Below are positions 1 to 5,131 of a DNA stretch of 7,672 nt, piece after piece. Positions within the stretch are counted from its first letter, which is position 1. Each line of letters opens with the position of its first letter. Source of the DNA: an uncultured Bacillus sp. (GTDB lineage: Bacteria; Bacillota; Bacilli; Bacillales; Cytobacillaceae); NCBI GenBank assembly GCA_937902115.1, contig CALGSR010000451.1, positions 1 to 7,672 on the forward strand, read 5' to 3'. A program made the position numbers and the translations under genes. The notes under the pieces were generated by a model. That model had not been told where the DNA came from. It made no database searches and saw nothing but the letters and a program-made list of their open reading frames with translations.

Positions 1-9
1 CTCAATAAA

Positions 10-90
10 TTTCTAACAACATCAACCTTTATGCAAGGACAATCAGTTTCTCTACTCCAAAAGCAACAATGGCTTAGAAAAGAGCCTTAA
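10..90. other. Gene-free left edge, possible short intergenic repeat
   Basis: No convincing gene is visible here. Frame 1 is open from the window edge to a TAA at 88-90, giving 29 residues rich in Q, L and S that I do not recognise; it could be the tail of an upstream gene or chance. A 7-bp inverted repeat (TTTCTAA at 10-16, TTAGAAA at 74-80) brackets the stretch, and its right end reads AAAAGAGCCTTAA. That ending resembles the AGAGCCT end of the larger repeat at 592-778. A dispersed intergenic repeat is therefore possible, but this is inference from appearance only. Confidence 0.2.
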
Positions 91-94
91 TAAA

Positions 95-122
95 TGAATG
101 GTCTATGTTGGAAGAACATATA
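95..122 (+). promoter_or_regulatory. Possible ECF-sigma (SigW-like) promoter of yvlD
   Basis: TGAATG (95-100) and CATATA (117-122) are separated by exactly 16 bases. This is the spacing of Bacillus SigW promoters (TGAAAC, 16-17 bases, CGTA), but both boxes deviate from consensus. In B. subtilis the yvlABCD operon belongs to the SigW envelope-stress regulon, so such a promoter would make sense. The match is weak and a TATATT at 119-124 could equally be a poor sigma-A -10 box. Confidence 0.2.
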
Positions 123-139
123 TTGGGAATATGTGCTTC
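111..139 (+). promoter_or_regulatory. Imperfect inverted repeat upstream of yvlD
   Basis: GAAGAACATAT (111-121) and ATATGTGCTTC (129-139) are complementary at 10 of 11 positions around a 7-base loop. There is no T-tract after it, so it is not an intrinsic terminator. It lies 30 bases ahead of the yvlD start and overlaps the candidate -10 box. It could be an operator or an RNA hairpin in the leader. Confidence 0.35.
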
Positions 140-169
140 AGGTATTTAGCTGTAAAGAGGTGTTGAAAT

Positions 170-526
170 ATGAGGTGGCTTCTGGGGATTTTAATGAATG
201 CGGTATTATTTATGGCCCTGGCCGGTTTCTTCAAAGAATCAATCTATATTGAAAGTATTTATGCTGCACTAGGGGCTAGTGTTGTATTGTCCATATTAAA
301 TATTCTGGTAAAACCCATCCTAATTATTTTGACACTTCCGGTAACAGTCTTGACATTGGGATTCTTTTTGCTTGTGATTAATGCCATTACATTACTGCTC
401 ACGGACAACATTATGGGCAGTGCCTTTGAACTGAACAGCTTTGGTACGGCTTTCTTAACAGCGCTCATCATGTCGCTCGTTAATGCCGTGATTCAAAATC
501 AATTTAAAGAAAAAAAGCAGAAATAA
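170..526 (+). CDS. yvlD: YvlD, phage-holin-family-IV-like small membrane protein
   Basis: A 118-residue integral membrane protein of the widespread YvlD / phage holin superfamily IV group (the Phage_holin_4_2 type family), whose biochemical role is not established. Four hydrophobic helices are visible at about residues 3-21, 29-53, 55-77 and 90-110, followed by a lysine-rich tail (KEKKQK). The hallmark is the SILNILVKPI segment at 41-50 with prolines and glycines between helices 2 and 3. The ATG is supported by AAGAGGTG at 155-162, 7 bases upstream. In B. subtilis it is the last gene of yvlABCD, a SigW-controlled envelope-stress operon. Here no yvlC is visible in the 169 bases upstream, so it may be transcribed alone. 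A strong terminator follows at once, so it is not co-transcribed with hprK. A phage lysis role is unlikely in this chromosomal setting. Confidence 0.88.
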   Translation: MRWLLGILMNAVLFMALAGFFKESIYIESIYAALGASVVLSILNILVKPILIILTLPVTVLTLGFFLLVINAITLLLTDNIMGSAFELNSFGTAFLTALIMSLVNAVIQNQFKEKKQK

Positions 527-542
527 TGGTATGGAACAGGAT

Positions 543-590
543 TAATGGAAAGAAGATGATTCTTTCCATTAGTCCTTTTTTATTTTTTGT
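543..590 (+). terminator. Intrinsic terminator after yvlD
   Basis: A perfect 12-bp stem (543-554 with 560-571; arms TAATGGAAAGAA and TTCTTTCCATTA) closes a 5-base loop. It is followed by a T-rich run from about 573 to 590. The T-tract is on the + strand only, so it ends transcription from yvlD. Confidence 0.93.
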
Positions 591-591
591 T

Positions 592-778
592 AGGCTGTGT
601 TAAAGGTCAATGTTGATTTTTATGTCCCTTGTTGATTGGAGTGGAAGGCACGAAGACTCCCGCTTAGGGAAGAGACAGACGAGACCCCGCAGACACGAAG
701 TGTCGAGGAGGCTCGTCGGTCGCCCGCAGAACCGCACGTGCCTGGAACGGAAATCAACAATCGAGTTTAACAGAGCCT
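592..778. mobile_element. MITE-like non-coding repeat element
   Basis: This 187-bp non-coding element is bounded by 13-bp terminal inverted repeats, AGGCTGTGTTAAA (592-604) and TTTAACAGAGCCT (766-778), with one mismatch. It is flanked by TTTGTT on both sides (586-591 and 779-784), a possible target-site duplication. Nested complementary pairs lie inside: GTTGATT/AATCAAC (631-637 with 752-758), AGGCACG/CGTGCCT (646-652 with 737-743), GACGAG/CTCGTC (678-683 with 712-717) and GACAC/GTGTC (692-696 with 700-704). It would therefore fold into one long branched hairpin. It is visibly richer in G+C than its surroundings. From memory, Bacillaceae genomes carry many intergenic repeats with a similar GTTGATTGGAG...GGAAATCAAC frame. 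No transposase is present, so any movement would depend on one elsewhere. Confidence 0.72.
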
Positions 779-780
779 TT

Positions 781-804
781 TGTTAAAGGGCGGTGTTGAT
801 ATTT
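781..804 (+). repeat. Degenerate copy of the element's left-end sequence
   Basis: The 24 bases at 781-804 match 598-621 inside the left end of the element at 20 of 24 positions, sharing TGTTAAAGG and TGTTGAT in the same register. This second copy lies just outside the right terminal repeat. It may be a remnant of a second or nested element, or the element may have inserted at a site resembling its own end. Confidence 0.5.
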
Positions 805-833
805 CAATACCATCTAGAAAAGGTCATTCAAAT

Positions 834-861
834 TTGGTTCTTACACAAAAAGTGATAAAAT
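834..861 (+). promoter_or_regulatory. Candidate sigma-A promoter for hprK
   Basis: TAAAAT at 856-861 is a good -10 box (one mismatch to TATAAT). A weak -35, TTGGTT at 834-839, stands 16 bases upstream. Transcription would start near 868 and give a leader of about 85 bases. A second possible -10, TATAAA at 902-907, has no properly spaced -35. With a terminator upstream and a repeat in between, some promoter for hprK must lie in about 779-930. Confidence 0.35.
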
Positions 862-890
862 AGTGTTTACTAATTACCTGCATTGAGACT

Positions 891-921
891 ACACTGTTAT
901 GTATAAATGCACAGACAGTGT
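891..921 (+). promoter_or_regulatory. Dyad in the hprK leader
   Basis: ACACTGT (891-897) is perfectly complementary to ACAGTGT (915-921) across 17 bases. The dyad ends 19 bases before the AAGGAGG ribosome binding site and encloses the alternative -10 TATAAA. It may be a leader hairpin, an operator or chance. Confidence 0.3.
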
Positions 922-953
922 TAAATATGCTCATTTTGGAAGGAGGACACTTT

Positions 954-1895
954 TTGGCTAATGTACGAACGAAAGACGTAATTAAGAAGTTCAAGCTGGA
1001 ACTGATTGCCGGGGAAGAAGGCATTAACCGCCCGATTACGACAAGTGATATATCAAGACCAGGTTTAGAGATTGCCGGCTATTTCGATTACTACCCGGCG
1101 GACAGGATCCAATTAATTGGAATGACAGAGGTGACCTTTGCTGAAAGGCTATCCTCGGGAGAGCGCGGCAACCGCATGGAAAGTCTATGTACTGATGTCA
1201 CACCGGGCATCATCATTACGAGAGAGCTTCCTGTTCCAATGGAACTGATAGAAGCGGCTGAACGTGAATCAGTGCCGCTCATGCGGACAAAACAGAAAAC
1301 GACTCGTTTTTCCGGATTATTGACAAATTTTCTAGAAAGCAAGCTGGCGCCAACAACGGCCATTCACGGCGTTTTAGTGGACGTCTATGGGGTCGGTGTC
1401 CTAATCATGGGACAAAGCGGTGTTGGGAAAAGTGAAACAGCTCTTGAACTTGTGAAGCGAGGTCATCGTCTTGTTGCTGATGACTGTGTGGAAATCCGCC
1501 AAGAAGATGAAAACACCCTCGTTGGTACATCTCCGGAATTAATTGAGCATCTTTTGGAAATCCGCGGCTTGGGAATTATCAATGTCATGACACTATTTGG
1601 TGCCGGTGCTGTTTTAAGCCATAAAAAGATTTCTCTTGTCATCAATCTGGAGATTTGGGATCAAACGAAGCAATATGACCGCTTAGGGCTTGACGAAGAG
1701 AAAATGAGAATTATTGATACCGACTTGACAAAACTGACGGTACCTGTACGTCCGGGAAGAAACCTTGCTGTTATTCTTGAAGTGGCGGCAATGAATTTCC
1801 GTTTGAAACGAATGGGTGTAAATGCAGCAGAAATTTTTACAAACAGGCTTTCGGACGTCATTGAAGACGGCTCACAGGACGATTTCTTATATTAA
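954..1895 (+). CDS. hprK: HPr kinase/phosphorylase (HPrK/P)
   Basis: A bifunctional enzyme of the PTS. It phosphorylates HPr (and its paralogue Crh) on Ser46 when glycolytic intermediates are abundant, and it removes the phosphate by phosphorolysis, giving pyrophosphate. P-Ser-HPr is the co-repressor for CcpA in carbon catabolite control. I choose TTG at 954: AAGGAGG (940-946) lies 7 bases upstream and the protein then begins MANVRTKDV, the family's usual start. An upstream GTG (918) and an ATG (927) would place the ribosome site inside the gene. The product is 313 aa (usual about 310). The N-terminal domain covers about 1-130. The kinase domain shows the His of AIHGVLVD (H138), the P-loop GQSGVGKS (153-160), the Asp pair of VADDCVEIR (176-177) and the family signature EIRGLGIINVMTLFGAGA (about 202-219). 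All key residues are present. It leads the operon that also holds ppaX. Confidence 0.97.
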   Translation: MANVRTKDVIKKFKLELIAGEEGINRPITTSDISRPGLEIAGYFDYYPADRIQLIGMTEVTFAERLSSGERGNRMESLCTDVTPGIIITRELPVPMELIEAAERESVPLMRTKQKTTRFSGLLTNFLESKLAPTTAIHGVLVDVYGVGVLIMGQSGVGKSETALELVKRGHRLVADDCVEIRQEDENTLVGTSPELIEHLLEIRGLGIINVMTLFGAGAVLSHKKISLVINLEIWDQTKQYDRLGLDEEKMRIIDTDLTKLTVPVRPGRNLAVILEVAAMNFRLKRMGVNAAEIFTNRLSDVIEDGSQDDFLY

Positions 1896-1898
1896 ACA

Positions 1899-1921
1899 GC
1901 CTCCTTCAGGATGAAGGCGGC
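1899..1921 (+). promoter_or_regulatory. Intercistronic hairpin between hprK and lgt
   Basis: GCCTCCTTCA (1899-1908) pairs with TGAAGGCGGC (1912-1921) over 10 bp, with one G-U wobble and a 3-base loop. It begins 3 bases after the hprK stop. No T-tract follows, so it is not a standard terminator. The lgt ribosome binding site (1935-1940) is left free. It could protect the 3' end of the hprK message, mark a processing site, or partly attenuate transcription into lgt. Confidence 0.55.
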
Positions 1922-1947
1922 ACATAAGGATTATAGGAGGAGAAAAG

Positions 1948-2763
1948 ATGGAAGATACAATACAGCCATTGAATCCGATAGCGGTCACACTTGGCCCGTT
2001 TCAGGTTCATTGGTATGGTGTGATCATCGGGGTGGGGATTATTCTTGCCTTAGGGATTGCGATACGGGAATCTACTCGGCGCGGCTTGCATAAAGATGTG
2101 TTTGCTGATTTAATGCTGTGGGCCATTCCGATTGCGATCATTTCCGCCCGTATGTACTATGTGATTTTTGAATGGGATTATTATGCGCGAAACCCGGGAG
2201 AAATCATGGCGATATGGAACGGTGGACTTGCGATTCATGGTGCTTTAATTGGTTCGGTGCTGACGGCCTATTTTTTTACGAAAAAAAGAAATATCTCCTT
2301 TTGGAAGCTGGCCGATATTGCGGCTCCAAGTCTTATTTTAGGGCAAGCGATTGGCAGATGGGGCAACTTTATGAACCAGGAGGCCCATGGCGGCGAGGTT
2401 ACACGCGTATTCTTAGAGAATCTGCATCTCCCGGAATTTATTATTAATCAAATGTATATCAATGGGGCGTACTATCATCCAACCTTTTTATATGAATCGG
2501 TTTGGAATTTACTCGGCTTCCTTGTATTAATTCTGCTCCGCAGAGTGAATCTTGGCCGGGGAGAGATGTTCCTTACTTATATTATCTGGTATTCTGCCGG
2601 GCGCTTTTTTATTGAGGGGATGCGCACAGACAGCTTAATGATTGGCGATCTGCGGATGGCTCAGCTCATATCCATTGGGTTGATTGTCTTTGCCGTCATT
2701 GCCTGGATTTACAGACGGATGAAAGGCTATGCAAGTAAACGTTATTTAGATAAAATGAATTAG
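1948..2763 (+). CDS. lgt: Phosphatidylglycerol-prolipoprotein diacylglyceryl transferase
   Basis: Lgt catalyses the first step of lipoprotein maturation in the cytoplasmic membrane: it moves diacylglycerol from phosphatidylglycerol to the lipobox cysteine of prolipoproteins, before signal peptidase II acts. The product is 271 aa, the usual Gram-positive size, with about seven membrane segments. Visible motifs are NGGLAIHGALIG (91-102), whose H97 corresponds to E. coli H103; the Lgt signature GRWGNFMNQEAHGG (136-149), with R137 equivalent to R143; HPTFLYES (177-184); and YSAGRFFIEGMRTD (215-228), with Y215 and R219 equivalent to Y235 and R239. All essential residues are kept. AGGAGG at 1935-1940 lies 7 bases before the ATG. 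It sits 52 bases after hprK, in the order known from B. subtilis, and is probably transcribed from the hprK promoter. Confidence 0.97.
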   Translation: MEDTIQPLNPIAVTLGPFQVHWYGVIIGVGIILALGIAIRESTRRGLHKDVFADLMLWAIPIAIISARMYYVIFEWDYYARNPGEIMAIWNGGLAIHGALIGSVLTAYFFTKKRNISFWKLADIAAPSLILGQAIGRWGNFMNQEAHGGEVTRVFLENLHLPEFIINQMYINGAYYHPTFLYESVWNLLGFLVLILLRRVNLGRGEMFLTYIIWYSAGRFFIEGMRTDSLMIGDLRMAQLISIGLIVFAVIAWIYRRMKGYASKRYLDKMN

Positions 2764-2775
2764 AGTGACTTCTGT

Positions 2776-2796
2776 CAAGGGGAATTTTTCCTCTTG
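2776..2796 (+). other. Weak hairpin in the lgt-yvoD gap
   Basis: The 119-base gap between lgt and yvoD contains CAAGGGGAA (2776-2784) facing TTCCTCTTG (2788-2796): 9 bp with one wobble and a 3-base loop. No T-run follows, so termination is not expected. A TATATT at 2820-2825 resembles a -10 box but has no well-spaced -35. I see no convincing promoter here, and yvoD is probably read from upstream. Confidence 0.3.
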
Positions 2797-2882
2797 CTGG
2801 TTTGAAGATAGAGTAAAAGTATATTGTTTCACAAATCCGGACAAAAGGATACGAAGCATCAAGAAAAAAGGAGATAATAGAA

Positions 2883-3830
2883 ATGATCGGGACATTAAAA
2901 AGGGGTCTTTTGACTGGATTACAAGTAACATGGACATTTGGAAAAATTATATTTCCGATTACTTTAATCGTTACGATTCTGCAATATACTCCGTTTTTTC
3001 CGTGGCTGATGGATCTCATTTCACCATTTATGAATTTACTTGGCCTGTCAGGAGATGCAGCGATTCCGCTCGTCATCGGAAATTTTCTTAATTTATACGC
3101 GGCCATCGGTGCGGTTCTGTCCCTTGATTTAACAGTAAAGGAAGCCTTTATCATTGCCGTCATGCTTTCTTTTGCACACAGCATGCTGATTGAATCCGGT
3201 GTTGTGTTAAAGGTTGGTGTCAAGCTGTGGATTGTATTAGTGATCCGCATCGGGCTCGCTATTTCCTCAGCGGTTGTCATTAATTTGTTATGGAAGGGCG
3301 GCACAGAACCGGCCAAATTTGGTTTCACATCCGCTTCTGAAACACCAGTTCCGGATGGCTGGGTGGAAATTGGTTTGCTTGGTCTGCAGCAGGCCGCTAT
3401 GGGGGTACTACAGCTTGCGATGATTGTTATTCCGCTTATGTTGGGAATCCAATTTTTGAAGGAAAAGGGCTGGGTTGATGTGTTTGCCGGCTGGATGTCA
3501 CCGGTGACACGATTTTTGGGTGTAAGTAAAAATACCGCGACAACGCTTGCGGCAGGCCTGACATTTGGTCTTGCCTATGGGGCAGGGGTGATGATACAGG
3601 CGGCGAAAGAAGAAGGGGTAACGAAAAAGGATTTAACGATCGCTTTTATCTTCCTCAGCACATGCCACGCGGTTATTGAGGACACCCTTGTCTTTACCTT
3701 ACTCGGCATACCAGTCTATTATCTTCTTTTAATCCGTTTATCTGTGGCCATCATCCTAACTGTTATCGTGTCAGTCCTTTGGAACCGGTCTGATTTGGCG
3801 AAAAGAAAGGAATTGACGTATGACTCATAA
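2883..3830 (+). CDS. yvoD: YvoD-like membrane protein with two nucleoside-recognition (Gate) domains
   Basis: A 315-residue polytopic membrane protein with about eight hydrophobic segments (roughly 18-39, 62-80, 86-103, 114-138, 163-190, 222-240, 252-275, 277-300). It belongs to the nucleoside recognition / Gate domain group, which also includes spore maturation proteins A and B and the gate regions of nucleoside transporters; no substrate is established for YvoD. The two halves look like a duplication. LLGLSGDAAIPL (52-63) mirrors FLGVSKNTATTL (211-222), and LSFAHSMLIES (95-105) mirrors LSTCHAVIEDT (258-268), each with a His and an acidic residue within a membrane helix (H99/E104 and H262/E266-D267). 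The start has AAAGGAG at 2867-2873, 9 bases upstream. Its 3' end overlaps ppaX by 11 bases, pointing to co-expression. Its conserved place next to hprK and ppaX suggests a link to phosphate or carbon metabolism, but that is inference. Confidence 0.85.
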   Translation: MIGTLKRGLLTGLQVTWTFGKIIFPITLIVTILQYTPFFPWLMDLISPFMNLLGLSGDAAIPLVIGNFLNLYAAIGAVLSLDLTVKEAFIIAVMLSFAHSMLIESGVVLKVGVKLWIVLVIRIGLAISSAVVINLLWKGGTEPAKFGFTSASETPVPDGWVEIGLLGLQQAAMGVLQLAMIVIPLMLGIQFLKEKGWVDVFAGWMSPVTRFLGVSKNTATTLAAGLTFGLAYGAGVMIQAAKEEGVTKKDLTIAFIFLSTCHAVIEDTLVFTLLGIPVYYLLLIRLSVAIILTVIVSVLWNRSDLAKRKELTYDS

Positions 3831-4473
3831 GATTTCAACGCTGCTATTTGATTTAGATGGAACATTGATCGATACAAATGAATTAATTATCCAATCCTTC
3901 TTGCATACATTGGAGAAATATTATCCAAGCCAGTATAAAAGAGAGGATGTTATCCACTTTATGGGACCGCCGCTTGAAGAAACTTTTTCAAAGGTAGACT
4001 CTAAGCGAATGGAACTGCTGCGGCAAACCTATCTTGATTTCAATCGTTCCCAGCACGATCATTATGTGAAAGAATTTGCCGGTGTTTATGAGGCAATTGA
4101 AAAGCTGCATAAAGCTGGCTACAAAATGGGAATTGTGACGACAAAACGGAATGAAATTGCGCAAATGGGGCTTCGTTTGATGGGGCTCACCCCGTTTTTC
4201 GAAACTGTCGTGGCCTTTGACCATGTGACAAAGGTGAAGCCGGATCCGGAAGGTGTCAACAAAGCGCTTGCTTTCTTTGGCAGCACTCCAGATGAGGCGA
4301 TAATGATTGGAGATAACTACCATGATATCGAAGCGGGAAAAAACGCCGGGATGAAAACAGCAGGTGTGGCTTGGTCCTTAAAGGGAAAGGAATTCTTGCA
4401 ACGCTGGTCGCCTGATTATATGCTTGAGACGATGGATGACTTGCTCGATATTCTCGGTGTGATTCAAGGATGA
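3820..4473 (+). CDS. ppaX: Pyrophosphatase PpaX (HAD superfamily)
   Basis: A cytoplasmic HAD-type phosphohydrolase that hydrolyses inorganic pyrophosphate. In B. subtilis it removes the PPi made when HPrK/P dephosphorylates P-Ser-HPr, pulling that reaction forward. All HAD motifs are present: motif I DLDGTLIDT (11-19, nucleophile D11 and acid/base D13), motif II IVTTKR (105-110), motif III with K140 in KVKPDPEGV, and motif IV IGDNYHDIEAGKNAG (163-177) with D165 and D169 for Mg2+. The helical cap lies at about 16-80. The length of 217 aa matches B. subtilis PpaX (216). The start overlaps the yvoD end by 11 bases, with a GAAAGGA ribosome site at 3805-3811. A generic phosphoglycolate phosphatase is the alternative by sequence alone, but the hprK operon context strongly favours PpaX. 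Confidence 0.95.
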   Translation: MTHKISTLLFDLDGTLIDTNELIIQSFLHTLEKYYPSQYKREDVIHFMGPPLEETFSKVDSKRMELLRQTYLDFNRSQHDHYVKEFAGVYEAIEKLHKAGYKMGIVTTKRNEIAQMGLRLMGLTPFFETVVAFDHVTKVKPDPEGVNKALAFFGSTPDEAIMIGDNYHDIEAGKNAGMKTAGVAWSLKGKEFLQRWSPDYMLETMDDLLDILGVIQG

Positions 4474-4952
4474 GGAAGACAGAGCGGTATCCTGTGGAGG
4501 GAGCCAATTCCTTATGGCATGTCTATAAAACCGTTCCTTTTTGGAAGGTAGTAAAAAATTTCATCGTCATTCAACTGGCGCGCTATACCCCTTTCCTTGC
4601 CATGAAAAATTGGCTTTACCGTACCTTTTTACGGATGAAGGTGGGGGAGAAAACGTCTTTCGGTTTAATGGTTATGCTTGATACGATGTTTCCGGAAAAA
4701 ATAAGTGTCGGTCGCAATTCAGTCATCGGATACAATACGACGATTCTGGCCCATGAATATTTAATAAAAGAATACCGGCTCGGAGAAGTTAAGATTGGCA
4801 GTGAAGTAATGATTGGCGCCAATTCTACCATTCTCCCCGGGGTGACAATTGGCGATGGCGCCATTGTCTCTGCCGGAACGCTGGTCCATAAAGATGTTCC
4901 TGCAGGTGCCTTTGTCGGCGGAAATCCCATGCAGTTGATTAAAAAAGGGTGA
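4470..4952 (+). CDS. yvoF: YvoF, left-handed beta-helix (hexapeptide-repeat) acyltransferase
   Basis: A 160-residue putative O-acetyltransferase of the hexapeptide-repeat family; the acceptor is unknown. The N-terminal about 60 residues are basic and aromatic (for example VYKTVPFWKVVKN at 18-30), and an amphipathic helix there might touch the membrane. The beta-helix follows from about 72 to 155, with hexapeptide turns such as ISVGRNSVIGYN (78-89), VMIGANSTILPGVTIGDG (113-130) and AIVSAGTLV (131-139), and the typical closing GAFVGGNPM (146-154). H95 in ILAHEY is the likely catalytic base. The ATG overlaps the ppaX stop as ATGA, and upstream there is only a poor GGTGTG ribosome site, so translation is probably coupled to ppaX. 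It is the last gene before the terminator. A maltose/galactoside-type acetyltransferase is the nearest general class. Confidence 0.88.
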   Translation: MRKTERYPVEGANSLWHVYKTVPFWKVVKNFIVIQLARYTPFLAMKNWLYRTFLRMKVGEKTSFGLMVMLDTMFPEKISVGRNSVIGYNTTILAHEYLIKEYRLGEVKIGSEVMIGANSTILPGVTIGDGAIVSAGTLVHKDVPAGAFVGGNPMQLIKKG

Positions 4953-4970
4953 ACATGTACCACCCGTAAC

Positions 4971-5010
4971 AGGTGACAGATCCCTTCAGGATTTCTGTCG
5001 CCTTTTTTTA
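4971..5010 (+). terminator. Intrinsic terminator ending the hprK-yvoF operon
   Basis: AGGTGACAG (4971-4979) pairs with CTGTCGCCT (4995-5003) over 9 bp with one G-U wobble. ATCC (4980-4983) and GGAT (4989-4992) can extend the stem past a small bulge. Seven T residues follow at 5003-5009. It lies 18 bases after the yvoF stop and separates the two operons. Confidence 0.92.
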
Positions 5011-5042
5011 TTATCTTAGAATGGTGGGTGGACTATTTTCTC

Positions 5043-5072
5043 TTGACAATATAGTTTTCGGAAGGCTACAAT
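5043..5072 (+). promoter_or_regulatory. Sigma-A promoter of the his operon
   Basis: A perfect -35 box TTGACA (5043-5048) and a -10 box TACAAT (5067-5072, one mismatch) are separated by 18 bases. The predicted start of transcription is near A5079, giving a leader of about 53 bases before hisZ. It stands directly downstream of the terminator, as expected for an independent operon. No T-box or other long riboregulator fits in so short a leader. Confidence 0.88.
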
Positions 5073-5084
5073 AACTTTAATTTA

Positions 5085-5108
5085 CTAATACATTAGCGAA
5101 CTAAAGTA
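5085..5108 (+). promoter_or_regulatory. Clustered CTAA/TTAG palindrome in the his leader, candidate operator
   Basis: TACATTAG (5089-5096) and CTAAAGTA (5101-5108) form an inverted repeat with 7 of 8 positions complementary around CGAA. An additional CTAAT (5085-5089) mirrors ATTAG (5092-5096), so three alternating CTAA/TTAG half-sites lie in 24 bases, just after the predicted transcription start. This position suits a repressor. A TrpR-like regulator (YerC/HisR type) has been proposed for his genes in Firmicutes, and CTA-rich palindromes are typical of TrpR, so it is a candidate; I cannot confirm the motif. A small leader hairpin is the alternative. Confidence 0.45.
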
Positions 5109-5131
5109 TTTTGAACTGAGGTGGATAGCGC

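Noticed and set aside
592..778. CRISPR array or structured riboswitch in the GC-rich block
   Set aside because: There are no regularly spaced direct repeats, and the fold is one long inverted structure with terminal repeats, which fits a MITE-like element better.
781..953. CcpA-binding cre site in front of hprK
   Set aside because: I looked for a TGWAANCGNTNWCA-like palindrome because of the link to catabolite control and found nothing close.
1911..2093. 60-residue + strand frame starting between hprK and lgt
   Set aside because: Its ATG lies inside the intercistronic hairpin and most of the frame overlaps lgt out of phase. There is no independent support for it.
2765..3091. 108-residue + strand open frame starting in the lgt-yvoD gap
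   Set aside because: It overlaps the yvoD start in another frame, has no ribosome binding site placed for it and has a composition unlike a real protein.
2696..3328. 210-residue open frame on the minus strand across the lgt-yvoD junction
   Set aside because: It lies antisense to the 3' end of lgt and the first half of yvoD, resembles no family I know, and the + strand frames are clearly real genes. It is a shadow.
5073..5131. T-box riboswitch controlling the his operon
   Set aside because: The leader is only about 53 bases and lacks the AGGGTGG antiterminator hallmark; the only terminator nearby (4971-5010) precedes the promoter and belongs to yvoF.
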